Assembly: GCF_023101765.2 (NCBI RefSeq) | Contig: NC_064233.1 | Coordinates: 4,115,501-4,179,500, forward strand | Length of the DNA stretch: 64,000 bases | Origin: Spodoptera frugiperda | Taxonomy: Eukaryota > Arthropoda > Insecta > Lepidoptera > Noctuidae | Direction of reading: 5' to 3' | In this document: positions 9,622 to 21,988 of the stretch, piece after piece | Layout of the letters: every line of letters begins with the position of its first letter | Numbering within the stretch: position 1 is the first letter of the stretch | Translations under genes and position numbers: made by a program | Notes under the pieces: model-generated | The model's input: the letters and a program-made list of their open reading frames with translations, nothing else | Databases searched by the model: none | What the model was told of the DNA's origin: nothing

Positions 9622-12600
9622 TTACAAATCTTCGTAGGGAGATCCACATCGCACGTTGTAGAAATGATCGCACACCTGAAAATAGAGAAAAAAACGTAAA
9701 ATTAATAGTTTCTTTATCGTCCGGACTTTTATCCCCAAAGGGGTAGGCAGAGGTGCACAATACGGCACGTAATGCTGCTGTACAATGTACACCCACTTTT
9801 CACCATTTATGTTATAAGTCCCAGGTGAGCCTATTGCCATATACTGGGCACAATTCTAGACTCCGTACTACTAATGAGAAATTTTCGAAAATACCGGATA
9901 TGGCCCTGTAATACTTGCCCAGCTATGGCACTTGGGACCAGTCGACCAACGAGGTTTTTTCAACGAGAATTTATAGTGTGTGACAAAATACTACTGATAA
10001 TTATTATTATAATTCGCTTCAATACCTTTTTTGCTTCATCGAACCAGATACCCATCGCTCAGTACACTACTCAACCAACAATGCAGCATAGCATATACTA
10101 ATATTGGAACTTGAGACCGAAATATCGGAAACTTATAGACACAGATAAATCTGGAAAATATCTTAAGTTCTAATGATAGTGTTTGTGACCATGTCAGTTA
10201 AAAAACTTATATAGCATATACTACTACATATAAACTATGTAAGTATACCCTACATATAAACTTTGATGTCAATGAATGATGTTTGTCAACTTACTTGAAA
10301 CTGTTCGTTGAAGAGAGTCCCGTTAGCGCACAACTCCGTGCTCACCAAATGTTGTCGCCAACAGAAGTGGAAAGCCTGGACATTACACGAAATTATAACA
10401 AAAAGGGTAAGTATTACAATAAATTACCAATAATCCCCAACCCCCTGATAAAGCCAACAACACATTAACAAATCACCGACGGACAGACTGATAAACAATT
10501 CAATTTTGCCGTTTCAAAAGTGCCTGTTTAACACATTGAACGCCGTGGTGGTTACCGACGTTAGCGGAGGATTTGCCTTCAACAGTTTTCTATTGGCAGT
10601 CAAACACTATTATTCTACTACTACAAAGTACTACTACTACTACTACAACTACTACTACAAGGACTAGTATTCATCAGAGGCGCAGATAGCGACATATCTG
10701 TCGTATCAATTATACGTCCAAATAATCAATTCCTTCTTTTTCTACGTAAAGCATGCGTTCAAAAGTTGGTAGCAATTATAAGAAAATTAACGTCGTCGTA
10801 AGGGCCCCCAAACATGGGATCACTATTATAAATAGCATCGGTAAGTCCCCTGTTCGAGGCTTGAGATGAGAGACAGGGCGGGAGAAGTCATTGCATGATA
10901 TTCGTCCTTAAAAAAAAAGACAATGGGCCCCCCAAACATTTTTTTACACGGGGCTCCACCAAGACACGCTACGCCAATGGGATGAATATTGAAATAAATC
11001 ATGAAACAAGTTTGTTGCTTCATGGCTTTGAGTTTGACTTTTAAAATTAAACATTGTAATTGATCAATTTGGTTCTCTTGTCATTTCGTTGTTGATTAAA
11101 AGTTTTGTCTACACGAATATTATTATATTTTTTTTTGTCTATTATTTTATTTCTTTTGTAACTATCATAATTTAGCTAACTAACTTGAAACATGTAAGTG
11201 CTGTGTTTGCTTCATGGCTTTGTTTTAAAAACTTTGACTTTTAAAATTAAACATTGTAATTACCTGGCATCCGCTCTGAACATCAGCATAATACCCCTTG
11301 GTCCGCCCATGGCAGGTGAAGCTGGTGTGGGGGGCGACCGCCAGCACCGGGTGGAGGGGGGGATCGTGCGGTAAGTGGAGGTGGTGGTAGTAGTCTGTCG
11401 GCTGCTGGCTGAACACTGCTGCCAGGACTGAGGGGGAAAAATGTTAGTTGAGTGTCAGTGAGTCGGTTAGGTACAACGTATATGTATAAATAAATAAATA
11501 GTTTATTTCCAAAAACTTAGTCACAATGTACTTGAATATAGCATCTTCCTTAAAATAAACACACATATTACAGGGGTAATTTGCCTGAACTAGGTAGTCC
11601 TGTGTTTCAGGCTGTGTATACAAGTCACTTAGGTATATGGGAAATAAAAAAAACACGTTGTATAGTAGTAGGGCTATACTTCTGCGTGTAAGCAGAGGTG
11701 CACAATTGCACATAACGGCACGTAATGCCGCTATACAATTTACACCCACTTTTCAGCATTTGTGTTATAAGTCCCAAGTAATAGGGGTTAGCCTATTGCC
11801 ATATACTGGGTACAATTCCAGACTCCGTGCTACTACTGAGAACAATTTTATTTTCGAAAAACCGAAAAAAGCCGACCGACCCGGGAATCGAAAACCCTTG
11901 CCCGGCAGTCGTGCTACCAACCACTCGGCCAACGAGACCGTATATAATTAAATCACATTACTGTGTGTGCTAGAGAAATTTTCAAAAATTCGAAAACACC
12001 CCAGTAATTACTTTGCCCCACGCGGGAATCGAACCCGAGACCCCTAGCCCAGGAGTCGCACTTACGATCACTTGACCAACGAGGTAGTCTATAATCAATA
12101 ATAATTACATAACACATACATTCTGAATTTAAATCCCATTATCAAAACGAACATCGAAAAAATACCGATAAATATTTACTCTGATACGGAAATCGAACGT
12201 GAGACCTTGTAGTCAGCGGTCGAACTTGGCGGCCATTGGACTAACAAGGCCGTGTCGGACACAATCATAACATTACATTAGATAAGAAATGTTAGTTAAC
12301 ACCGAATTTAACTTGTAGTATTAAACAACACATTTAAAAATAAACGTACCGTAATAGGTACTTTACCTTACCAGGGAATCGAATTCTTGTTAACCAATAG
12401 AGTTAGCAGACAGCTTATAACTTACAGAGTCTTAATTTTGGTCAATCATGTTTAGTTTAAATTATTATTAGAAGTGAATTTATTTTAATAAAAATCTGAG
12501 TAAGAAAATTTTTAATAGATAGATAATAGTATCTAAAATGAAAACTGCGGAATTTTTAAAACTGTAACAACTAAGAAATAATTCTCATCAACAGCCTATA

Positions 12601-12995
12601 AATGGCCACTGCTGACCAAAGGCATTAATCACCACGCTTGGTCAATGATATAAGATTTGTATTGCTATAAAAAATACAACAAATCGATTTTTGGTTAGAA
12701 TTTGATTTTTCCCAACTCGTAAAATATCTTGACTCGTAAATAAAATATAAATATGAAATACAAGCAAATAAATAAAAAATATTGTATTTACTACATAATA
12801 TTAATTCTACTGTGTTTAAGAAGATATTATAATAAACTCTTAACAACTGACTACAATTCTATAGGTAATATCTCCCAAAATCCAACAAGTATGCAATTCG
12901 GTGCAATCATATTGCATTTAAACAAACACACATAAAACAACTAAATTAAAATAGCCAAACTTACCAAAAAACAGCACCGTAAAAATTTTCAACAT
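9622..12995 (-). CDS. secreted single CBM14 chitin-binding protein
   Basis: Complete four-exon gene: 12965-12995 (ATG), 11264-11427, 10295-10375, 9622-9675 (TAA). Every junction is GT-AG and in frame, giving 109 residues. It opens with a signal peptide (MLKIFTVLFFVLAAVFS), a short His/Pro-rich linker, then one peritrophin-A/CBM14 domain with all six cysteines: TCHGRTKGYYADVQSGCQ, FHFCWRQHLVSTELC, VCDHFYNVRC. Cysteine gaps are 14, 5, 10, 12 and 7, as in the CPAP1 class of cuticular proteins (analogous to peritrophins, one domain). Expected role is binding chitin in cuticle or apical matrix; no enzyme domain is present. It lies tail to tail with the chitinase, about 1.9 kb away. Domain call is firm; CPAP1 subgroup is not determined. 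Confidence 0.9.
9718..9953 (-). mobile_element. SINE-A copy
   Basis: Nearly whole SINE-A in the last intron of the CBM14 gene, in the gene's own orientation; head degenerate. Confidence 0.75.
10610..10668. repeat. (TAC)n microsatellite
   Basis: Interrupted TAC/CTA trinucleotide run in CBM14 intron 2. Confidence 0.85.
11670..12420 (-). mobile_element. row of decayed SINE-A copies
   Basis: Four SINE-A heads follow one another in the same orientation: 11670-11941 (almost full length), 11972-12088, about 12133-12252 and about 12345-12410, each more diverged. Each keeps the B-box-like 'gggaatcgaa' read in reverse. They fill half of CBM14 intron 1. Confidence 0.65.
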
Positions 12996-13249
12996 GGCGA
13001 TTAGAAAATAAAATAAATAATAAATAAATAAATAGATATTGAACAATAAATAAATTAGGACCGCCAGTTCGAATGCCGGCCGCGGCGGCGCGGATCACTT
13101 TACTAAAACTTCAACTTGCACGATTTAGAATTAAACCTTCGCTGTTTAAGGACCGGTTTATGTTGTAAAGTGCTAGCAGTTTAGTAATTTATTTGCTCGT
13201 TCGGTGATTGGTTAATCACGTGTTGGTTATAGGGATTTTATTGTTAATT

Positions 13250-13440
13250 TTATTATAACTTTCGTGAGATATACTAAATTAATTATTATGTTATCGGCTT
13301 ATTCACGTAACTGTTTGACGAGGAACTCGACTAGTTTCAAGCCGTGCTAGTGGCTCATATTCATGAGCAGCATTGCGCGTCACATGACGCGGTGATTGTC
13401 GCGCTGCTACTGGCCCAGTAAGCCGATTGCATTATAATTG
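13250..13440. mobile_element. family F palindromic MITE
   Basis: Left terminus 'ctttcgtgagatatactaaa', then 'ttatgttatcggcttattca' and the 'ctcgactagtttcaagc' arm. The right arm is cut short. Confidence 0.65.
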
Positions 13441-13529
13441 ATTTTATTGTAGTCTTGGACATTTATTAAAATAGGTGACTTATTGAAATTAAGACTATAA
13501 CAAGCGTTATTAAAAAGAAAATAAAGATG

Positions 13530-13770
13530 AAAGAAACTGCGGTGACATATGACATGACAAGTGACAGATGACAGAAGTCGCTGATAGACGATCGACGAAT
13601 AAATCAACGGATGACGTCATAAATCCTACATCGCACATGTGAAGTACGAAAAAACATGGATAGAAAATCCCAACGAACAACAGTTCTGCAGGAAGCCCGC
13701 TAGGCATGATCACCTCTTCTCTTATGAGGATCCTCCTTTTCTTAGGGAACTTTACATACTGTTTCCTTGT
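13530..13770 (+). repeat. family N repeat
   Basis: Shares 'acatggatagaaaatcccaa' and 'ttcttagggaactttac' with the reverse complement of 33690-34150. Unclassified; possibly coding in an intact relative. Confidence 0.5.
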
Positions 13771-14265
13771 TCATAAGTGTCCACCAACACCTTTATCTGC
13801 TACCAAATATCTATAGGTATGGCATAATTATTAGTAAAGAGAGTAAATTGATTTTAAATTCACACTAATAATCACTCACTAGTCGAAATATTATATTTTA
13901 TTATTGTGCGATGATATTTATACAATTAAAATAGGACTAACAAGCTAATTAATCATTAGCAAATTAGATTAAATTAGAATTTGTTTAAAAGAGTGACTAC
14001 CGTACTTACTCGAGTTAATGATTACTTAAATTATTCCTTAGAAACGATTTTATTCCTTGAACTATAGCTAAGGACTGGGAAAAAACCCGGCAACCATTTA
14101 CTGATTCTGAGAACGACGGTTAGTCATCGACTTTAGTAATTTTATTTTGTTACGAATATGAATATTGTAACTGTTTATCCAGGTTTGCTTCAAGTTACCT
14201 CGCTTTTTTCGAGTTAGTTAGACATTTATTTTAATACAAAACTACTTATAATAAATAATTCGACT

Positions 14266-14460
14266 GCACTATTAAGTGCCATGGTTGGGCCACCGGCTGC
14301 CGCGCAACGTGTAGCGGGTTCGATTCCCGCACGGGTCTTTTTTTGTGCGATCCACATATCTTATTTCCGGATCTGGGCGTCTTGTGTTTGTGAACTTGTA
14401 TGTTTGTAAACGCACCCACAACACAGGAGAAAAAATCTAGTGAGGGGCAGCGTTTTTTTT
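14266..14460 (+). mobile_element. SINE-B, full length
   Basis: tRNA-like head with B box 'gcgggttcgattcccgca', body, and end 'cacccacaacacaggagaaa' followed by a T-rich tail. Confidence 0.75.
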
Positions 14461-14654
14461 TAACAAATTACTCCATCTAACATAACGCCATCCCAACCAG
14501 TAGATATAACATTTCGCGCACGCACAGAAGGTCACAAAGCTGCGCGGGCGCATTGACCATAATGTGCAATGGACCTTACTGATCATAGACATACAACCTC
14601 CATTGAGGTAGATCTGTCCGTTGTGATGTATTCTGTCTGACACTCTTTTACAGT

Positions 14655-14935
14655 TTTTTTTATGGTATGAGCCGGTAAACGAGCAGACGGATCTCCTGAT
14701 GGTAAGCAATCGCCGCCACCCATGGACACTTGAAACACCAGAGGCGTTATAAGTGCGTTGCCGGCCTTTTGCGGGTTAGGAATTTAAGAGTTGTTGGGGA
14801 ATCGAGGATTGGGAAAGGGGTAATTGGGCCCCTGGTAACCTCACTCACACAACGCCAGCGTTGTTTCACGTCGGTGTTATGTGAGGTCGTGGTATCACTC
14901 CGGTCGAGCCGCGGTATCACTCCGGTCGAGCCGCG
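14655..14935 (+). repeat. family C repeat
   Basis: Near full-length copy from 'tatggtatgagccggtaaac' to 'ggtatcactccggtcgagcc', the last block duplicated. Confidence 0.75.
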
Positions 14936-15004
14936 TTGTAGTTGTTAATTGTAGTTGGTCAGCGTTTGGTCACTATCTCGCCTGGCGGTAAGCAACGATG
15001 CAGT

Positions 15005-15405
15005 CAAGGGGGACTGGGATGCCGTCTCCTCACGCCTAGACAACCCGGGCATCGGAAATCGCGCGACGATCTCTGGCCACCGTAAGTGCAGATCTGCGAA
15101 TGGCGAGCAAGGGTAGCTCGCCGCCCAATCAGAACCAACCCGTGCGTGCGGCGCGTTGCGTTTCGCGCGGACCTCAAAGAGCCATCAGGCTGCCATAGAT
15201 GGGAGTGATGGGATCATGGGACCCAGTAGGGCTGATGCCTGATCCGAAGCTACCGTCTACCTAGCGGGTTTACCAGGGCTCGGGCTCGAAGAACTGGAGT
15301 AGGAACGGAGTGGCTTTTAGTCAGTAAGTTTCTGACACTCCCTCTCGCCTCGCCCAAGGCGGGAGAAGTCATTAGATGAATTGCCCCCTTCAAAGTGAGA
15401 AAAAA
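15005..15405 (+). mobile_element. family D 3' end, long copy
   Basis: Begins with the end of the R1-like ORF ('gactgggatgccgtctcctc') and runs through the 3' UTR to 'gggagaagtcattagatgaa'. Confidence 0.75.
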
Positions 15406-15671
15406 CGCTATAGGTAAAATTTTGAAATTATAATAAATCATTTTTGTTCAGTCGTGCCCCATTTTAGAGGTGATTGCTTATAAACTTAGCTATGATATGT
15501 GAAGGTATAAGGAAGACATAGTAATGTCAAGGTGCTACATGAAACGGATATAGTAATCGCTGTTAAAGATAAATATAGTGGCAATAAAAATATAGAGTAC
15601 TCGTGTCGAGGTACTATTGGCGAATTTTTTGGTGACACGGTTAAACTTTGATCTGTTATGAGAATTCTGCT

Positions 15672-15957
15672 ATGTAGACTCTTGTGATATTGCTGATGAT
15701 TTTAAAGGTTGAACCTGAAGCCTTTTTTTCTTCTCCAAATTTTTTTATCATCCGGGTGGTCTTCGCAGTGATGACACTCGGTCGTTTCCTCCCGACACAG
15801 GAGAGAATCCTAGGGCTCCCCACCTTAACCTTAACCTGTGTAGACTCTGATAATGATATTGCTGAACAATTTCGAAAGTTGAACCTGAAACCTTGTCTTT
15901 CTCGCAGTGATGCAGGCGGTAGGAGAGGACGCCGTAGTGCCTTTCAAGCCACTCAAG
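15672..15957 (-). pseudogene. decayed R1-like ORF pieces in a tandem duplication
   Basis: 15748-15805 and 15910-15957 match the zinc-knuckle coding part of the element at 39829-40329 ('cgcagtgatgacac', 'ggcggtaggagaggacgcc'). Blocks at about 15672-15735 and 15838-15905 repeat each other (tgtagactct ... aaggttgaacctga). Confidence 0.55.
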
Positions 15958-16329
15958 CGGGAGAAGTCATTTGACGACTACTCCCTCAAAATACACTCCT
16001 TGTTTACTATAAGAGTAAGACTAAAATAAAACTAATACAAAGCTAGTATAATAAATAAATAAAATAAATCTATGAATAATGAATATAAATATGTATATGA
16101 ATATAATATGCATGCAATCTTATATCTGAAGACAAGTAAATTTTGCCGATTGTACTTTTGTAGCGAATCGCTTGTAAAAATATTTTAGTGATGAGAGCAT
16201 TGAATCGATATTGCAATTTAACTAGTAATTGGGTCGTGATGTTATTGACAAGGACTTTGGTAAGAACACGATTGTAAGTAATGTAGGATCTAATAGATAT
16301 CTGGGTATTGAATTTTTTCATGTGATATG

Positions 16330-16440
16330 GCAGCAAAAGAGCAGACGGATCTTTGATCGTGGAGCAATCGCCGCCGCCCTTGGACACCTGAGTACCAGAG
16401 ACGTTACAAGTCCGTTGATGGCCTTTTGGGGGCTATAGGG
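16330..16440 (+). repeat. family C fragment
   Basis: 5' part of family C. A further trace lies at about 16550-16600. Confidence 0.6.
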
Positions 16441-16444
16441 AGTA

Positions 16445-17124
16445 GCGGAATCATGTTAGGATCAGGAGTGTCTGCATTTGCACTGGCTATACCTAGGCGG
16501 ATAGGTATTTTGAAATTGGGTACAAAAATAATTTATAATATTATACGTGCAGATGGATCACATCTAATGGTAAGCATTCACCGCCGATGGGCACCCACGA
16601 ACTTCGTAAAAAATTACGTAACATAGCATAGAATCATCTCTGCTAGAAAAGCCGGGTAATTGTTTGGTTTTAGTGTTTTTCACACGATCCAGTTGCCAAG
16701 TAACCTAATCAAAAACCGGAGCGTGTGAAAAAGCCTACGGTATATTAGTTTATTTTTTCTCGGGAAATCTGCATCTAGCTAATTGGGTATTTTTTTAGTA
16801 GCCATTATTTTAAATGAAATAAAAGCGGTACTTACATTTTTGTTACTCTCAACTAAGTATATTAAATTTGTTCAATTAAATAAAATTTAAAATTTAAATT
16901 TCAAATAAGTCTTAATATAAAACAAACAAGTAATTATTATTTAATAGCATTGACTTTCAATTTTAAAATAAATACAAATAAAATATACTTACTTACATAC
17001 TCTAATTTCAAAATATAAAATTTCGAATTTGGAACTAAGGAATTCGACCTCGGTGTAGGCGGTCAACATGCGCGCGCGCAAGGCGCCACTCACTCGTCAA
17101 CTTTAGGGTTGTCTGATAAAATTA
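16445..17124. other. AT-rich intergenic DNA, no gene seen
   Basis: No exons, and no repeat recognised apart from the family C trace. Confidence 0.5.
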
Positions 17125-17400
17125 GTTTTACATTGTTCTCACATAATTGAAGCAACCGAAACAATGTAACTAAGAATTGTATTATGAATCTGATTGAAAA
17201 AGAGTAACCTATGGAGTTTCTTGCTCGTTCTTCTCCATAGGAATCTACACTTTGGAACGAGCAAATAGAGCAACTAGAGGACTGACAGACAGACAGACGT
17301 TATTAATATTATTATATTTGCTTTGACGTTCAAAAGTGCTTTCCTGGTCTTTTTGAAATAAATGATTTTGACTTGACTTTGACTTTGACATTGCAATTCT
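17125..17400 (+). mobile_element. family H retroelement 3' end
   Basis: Runs from 'attgttctcacataattgaa' to a tail of TTTGACTTTGACTTTGA-type repeats. Closely matched at 57210-57430; a reverse tail piece is at 56680-56770. The simple-repeat tail suggests a LINE or SINE 3' end. Confidence 0.65.
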
Positions 17401-17674
17401 TAATTATTTTATTATGTGGTCAGTGCTTAACGCTTACGGTCAGGTGACACATATGCTCATTTCTCGTTTGCCACCTATTTAATAAAAAAAACCATTAAGT
17501 TGATCGCTAGTGTCGGGCTCGATACCAGTGTTCTAAGATGAGAAATATTAATTGGTTTCTTATTTTATTCTTTAAGAGAGTTTAAAAAGCTAGTTACTTA
17601 CATATTCCCTAGAGATGATCAGAATATAATTCTAGACAATGTTTAAAACACAATAATATACATTGTAGGATAGG

Positions 17675-18105
17675 TATGCTCCAGCTCGACCGGAGTGATA
17701 CCACAGAAAACCGACGTGACAACGTGAAACAACGCATGCGTTATGTTTCGTCGTGTGAGTGAGGTTACCGGAGGCCCAATTATCCCTTCCCAATCCCCGA
17801 TTTCTCAATAACCCTTTAGTTTCTAACACCCAAAAGACCGGCAATGTACTTGTAACGCCTCTGGTTTTTCAGATGTCCATAGGCAGCGATTATTGCTTAC
17901 CATCAGGTGATGCATTTGCTAGTTTACCGGCTTATACCATAAAAATATTGTGAGACCTAGGAATGGAGCTTAGGAGTACCTAAGCTTGCCCCAGTTCTAA
18001 GCAGGAGTAGGAACGGGGTGTTTTTTTGTCAATAAGAGTGACACTCTCTTTTACCTCAATGAACGTGGAAGACGTCATTGGATGATTTTCATTCCACAAA
18101 ATAGG
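17675..18105. repeat. family C (-) followed by family D (+)
   Basis: 17675-17950 is a near full-length minus-strand family C; 17965-18105 is a plus-strand family D 3' end. Confidence 0.7.
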
Positions 18106-18149
18106 TAAACCTAAGATTAATTTTATCTTACTAAACAGTCATTCAGTAT

Positions 18150-18402
18150 CGTCACGCCTTTTATCCCTGAAGAGGTAGGCAGAGGTACACATTACGGCAC
18201 GTAATGCCACTGTACAGTGTACACCAATCTCCATTTGTGATATAAGTGAGCCTATTGCCAGTGATACTAGGCACAATTCCAGACTCCGTGCTACTACTGA
18301 GAAATTTTCTAAAAACCGAAAGAAGCCCAGTAATACTTTGCCCGACCCGGGACCTCTTGCCCGGCAGTCGCACTTGCGACCACTTGATCAACGAGGCAGT
18401 CA
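18150..18402 (-). mobile_element. SINE-A copy
   Basis: Whole minus-strand copy from the 'atcgtcacgccttttatccc' end to the tRNA-like head. Confidence 0.8.
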
Positions 18403-18711
18403 TAAACTCCCACCCAAATTATGCAATTTTTTTTTTGTAATTCAGCACAGCCCTAGCCCACAGATAAAACAGCGGTCAAGTTTGACGGTTAGTAGATCAT
18501 ATCGGGACAAACGTACATACATCACATGTAATTGTATGCGGCGACAATATATTGATAAATACCTGTTTAACATAACATAAGTAATCTGTGTTGAGCTATA
18601 CATGACTTGGTTTTGCCTGCGGGTTTGCTTGAGATACTAGGTAGGTATGTATATTTTTATGGGGATAAAATTATCAAATGAACCATGACTATAATAACAT
18701 AACATGAAATG

Positions 18712-19135
18712 AACTGAACAAGGGGTCTCGGGTTCGATTCCTGGGTCGGGCAAAAGTATTACTGGGTTTTTTTCGGTTTTTCGAATATTTCTCAGTAGGT
18801 AGTACGAAGTTTGGAATGGTGTCCGGTAAATAACAATAGGTTCAAGTGGTCGCAAGTGTGACTGCCGAACAAGGGGTCTCGGGTTCGATTCCCGGGTTGG
18901 GCAAAAGTATTACTGGGTTTTACGGTTTTGCGAATATTTCTCAGTAGTAGCACGGAGTCTGGAATGGTGTCTGGTAAATGATAATAGGCTCACCCCCTAT
19001 TACATGGGACTTATAACACAAATGGTGAATAGTGGGTGTACATTGTATAGCGGCATTACGTGCCATAATGTGTAGGTGCACCTCTGCCTACCCCTTCGGG
19101 GATTTAAGGCGTGACGTTGATGATGATGTAAAATT
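18712..19135 (+). mobile_element. SINE-A head-to-tail dimer
   Basis: 18712-18846 lacks the head start and most of the 3' half and joins directly, at 'aataggttcaag', to a complete second copy at 18847-19135. Both carry the B box 'ctcgggttcgattcc'. Confidence 0.75.
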
Positions 19136-19250
19136 ATCTAATGACTTTTCCCCGTCTGGGAGAAGTGTTAGGAAGTGTCAGACTCTTACTCAGCAAGAAT
19201 TGAGGCGTGAGTTGCAGTTGAGCAGTTTCAACTTCTGATCTGAGCCGGAT
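19128..19250 (-). mobile_element. family D 3' end fragment
   Basis: Starts exactly where the SINE-A tail ends; contains 'gtgtcagactcttactcag'. Confidence 0.6.
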
Positions 19251-19265
19251 TCACAATTTTGTTTT

Positions 19266-19535
19266 TTATGGTAAAAGCCGGTAAACTAGCAAACGGATCT
19301 CCTGATGGTAATCGTCGCCGCCCATGGACACCTCAATCACCAGAGGCGTTACAAGTGCGTTGCCTTTTGAGGGTTAGGAATTTAAGGATTGTTGGGAAAT
19401 TGGGAAGATTGGGTACCAGTATCAACTTACTCACACAACGCAAGCGTTGTTTCACGTCGGTTTCCTGTGAGGCCGTGGTATCACTCCGGTCGAGCCGGCT
19501 CAGTCGTGCCGAAGCATGGCTCTCCCACTCACGGT
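19266..19535 (+). repeat. family C repeat
   Basis: Near full-length, ending 'ccgaagcatggctctcccac'. Confidence 0.75.
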
Positions 19536-19539
19536 ACCA

Positions 19540-21960
19540 ATATTACCGGCAATTTTTGTGTCTGGATAGACTTATTGATTACTGATACTGTGATTTATTA
19601 ATTTGAGGGTTGAAAGACCAGAAAATGAGTGCGATGCATTTGTCATAGAGACGGCAGTAGCGCGAGCGCTCTCTGGGTTTCGATCTGGCCAATCAGAACG
19701 CCAAACGCGCTTTCGTTTCAATTCCTTTAAACGTAAAGCAAACTTATACTAAGGGTACTGAAATGGACCATAATTATTTAAAATAAACACCCACACAGCC
19801 AAATAATTAAAATAAAATAAACTCGCTAATGATCTAATCTGAATATCGATTACCTGTTCGTATATAAATAGTAATTAAATAAATAAATAAGTAATATAGA
19901 GTGGATTACGATGCGGTCGCCTAATGCGGACTGACATTGAAGTGTCTCTGTAAGGCCGATTGATCGATTAGGAGACCGATCTGAATGTTTTGCGCGGGTT
20001 TTGGGGTCTTTGGTGTTTAGAGAAAAGCCTTATTCTTAGAGAAAAATACATATTTTTGTTATAATTTTCCGGGAGATAAATTGATTATTATGTTATCAGC
20101 TTATTCACGTAACTGTTTGACGAGGAACTAGGAGCTAGGGGCTCATATTCATGAGCAGCATTCCTGAGTAGTAACGTGACAATCGCCTCGTCGTGTGTCG
20201 CGGAGAGCTTAACAATTTCATTAAAAGGTGTGAACCGTCTGCTCGTTTGCCCCATTATTCCGAAAAAATAATAATTTAAAAATATTTTTACTGCACGGTT
20301 TGCAGTGGTTGGGCGATACGATCGATGGTTGGTTGTAAGAACACACTACTCTAACTTTTATAAGGTAAATAAAAAAAGGCAAACCTATTTATGGTACAGG
20401 AGGCTTACTTTGGCCTCACACGAATTGGTGAAAACAGTACGTATACCTACCTACCTATCTATATTCCCACCTATAATTTCTTTAGGTATACAGAACCCAC
20501 AACAAGATTAAACCCCACGTATTAAAATGACAGGTTCTTTAAGCCAGAGATAAACCAATAATTGATTATCGCAATAATTTGGTGGCGGCATTACATGTGT
20601 CCGCCGGTGGCTAGGTCGCGTGTCAATAGGTCATGTTTTATCATAATATATTGTACAATGCCGTTTTGTGTGATATATTTTTGGTAGTCGTGACTTCCTA
20701 CACATTATGAAAGGGTGTTGTTTTGTGTGGGAAGGATAGCAGCAGGGTAGGAAACATAGTATTACTAGGTTATTTTTTTAAAATTCAAAGTCTTTATTTG
20801 CTTGTAAAGGTTTTACAGGACTCCGAAGCTGCGGACAACGTAATAGGTTACCAGGGTTCCGACTTGAAAAGCAGGAGTAGGAACGGAGTGGTTTTAGTTA
20901 TATAGTAAGAGTCTGACACTCCCTCACAGAAAGCGGGAAAAGTAATTGGATGATTTTTTCCCTCGAAATAATATTTAAATAATACCTGTAGTATTATTTA
21001 AATATTATTTACAGCTTTTTTTAACGCCTTATTTCAGACGTTGCAAATTTGAGGGCTAGCACTAACTTATCATAAATTACATTTGCTTAACCTAGGACTT
21101 AGTATAACTTTTCCTATTCTCACGGGTAAATCACGCTCTTTATGCCTTTCGAGGCATAAAGAAAATGTAACATTTTTTCACTCGGGACTCCTTGCTATGC
21201 AGATGTAGACCGTTCGGCCAGCGAACCAATAATTTGTTTTTAATTTAGCTACCAAACCTCTAACTAAATAATCAGATTTTCATTAGATATAGAAATAATA
21301 TATAAGTAAACAATAATTATTGCATTTGAATAACAACATATTTTACCTATTTAGTACTTAGTACATACTATGGAGATACTCCATACTTAACTAACATCAA
21401 ATAACTACTCCCATAATATTACCGCATACAGCCTTTACTCGGTCATCTATGTAATAAATGGGAAATAAGGGCAAAGGAAAAGAACGTATTAAGCCAAGGT
21501 TTACATAAGGATAAATTGAAACTTAACAAATTAAAACGTAACATGTTCATTCCCTAGAATATTTGAATATGCATAGATATCAGGGTAGATGGGATTCATA
21601 ACATAACTCCCCAGTTACGTTATTGTATGTTCATGTTTGTGTTAAAAGTGAATGTTCCGTACGTTAGCCATCTGCAGTATCTATGCATATAAGATTGTTT
21701 TATTTACTAGCTATAATAAGATCGCAGAGATTGTTTCATAATCGTGATTAAAAAGGTATTGATATTAAAAGCTTTGGTTTCAAGTCCGAAAAAAATCAAC
21801 GATGACATGGAAACGTCAACATTTTCAACTGTCACTGTCATTTCAAAGTGACGTTTGCGTTGCGGTATTGTTTTGGACGCTGTGTGTGAATCGAAAGATC
21901 TGTAATTTTGTAGTGAATAAAATGATTTAAATAAACTTTATTATTAAAGAATAGTAGTTT
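19540..21960. other. intergenic DNA upstream of CWC27, no gene seen
   Basis: Holds a family L trace (19690-19760), a cut family F MITE (20058-20180), a family D fragment (+, 20858-20970) and a 19-base-arm hairpin (20966-21010). No exon found on either strand. No TATA box seen near the CWC27 start. Confidence 0.55.
20966..21010. repeat. perfect AT-rich hairpin
   Basis: Arms of 19 bases (AAATAATATTTAAATAATA and its exact complement) around a 7-base loop, right at the 3' end of a family D fragment. Confidence 0.8.
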
Positions 21961-21988
21961 ATAAGACGGAGAACGTGTCAAATACAAA

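Larger units (their letters stand above)
12996..14265. other. intergenic, no gene seen
   Basis: Upstream of the CBM14 start. Contains AAATA runs, a family F copy (13250-13440), a family N fragment (13530-13770) and a diverged family K copy (about 14005-14120). No exons recognised. Confidence 0.55.

Noticed and set aside
11637..11951. 104-codon plus-strand frame
   Set aside because: Lies entirely in a minus-strand SINE-A.
14730..14948. Frames with KYNCVAGLLRVRNLRVVGE-like sequence, repeated at many places
   Set aside because: Translation of family C; same frame broken in other copies and no start or domain.
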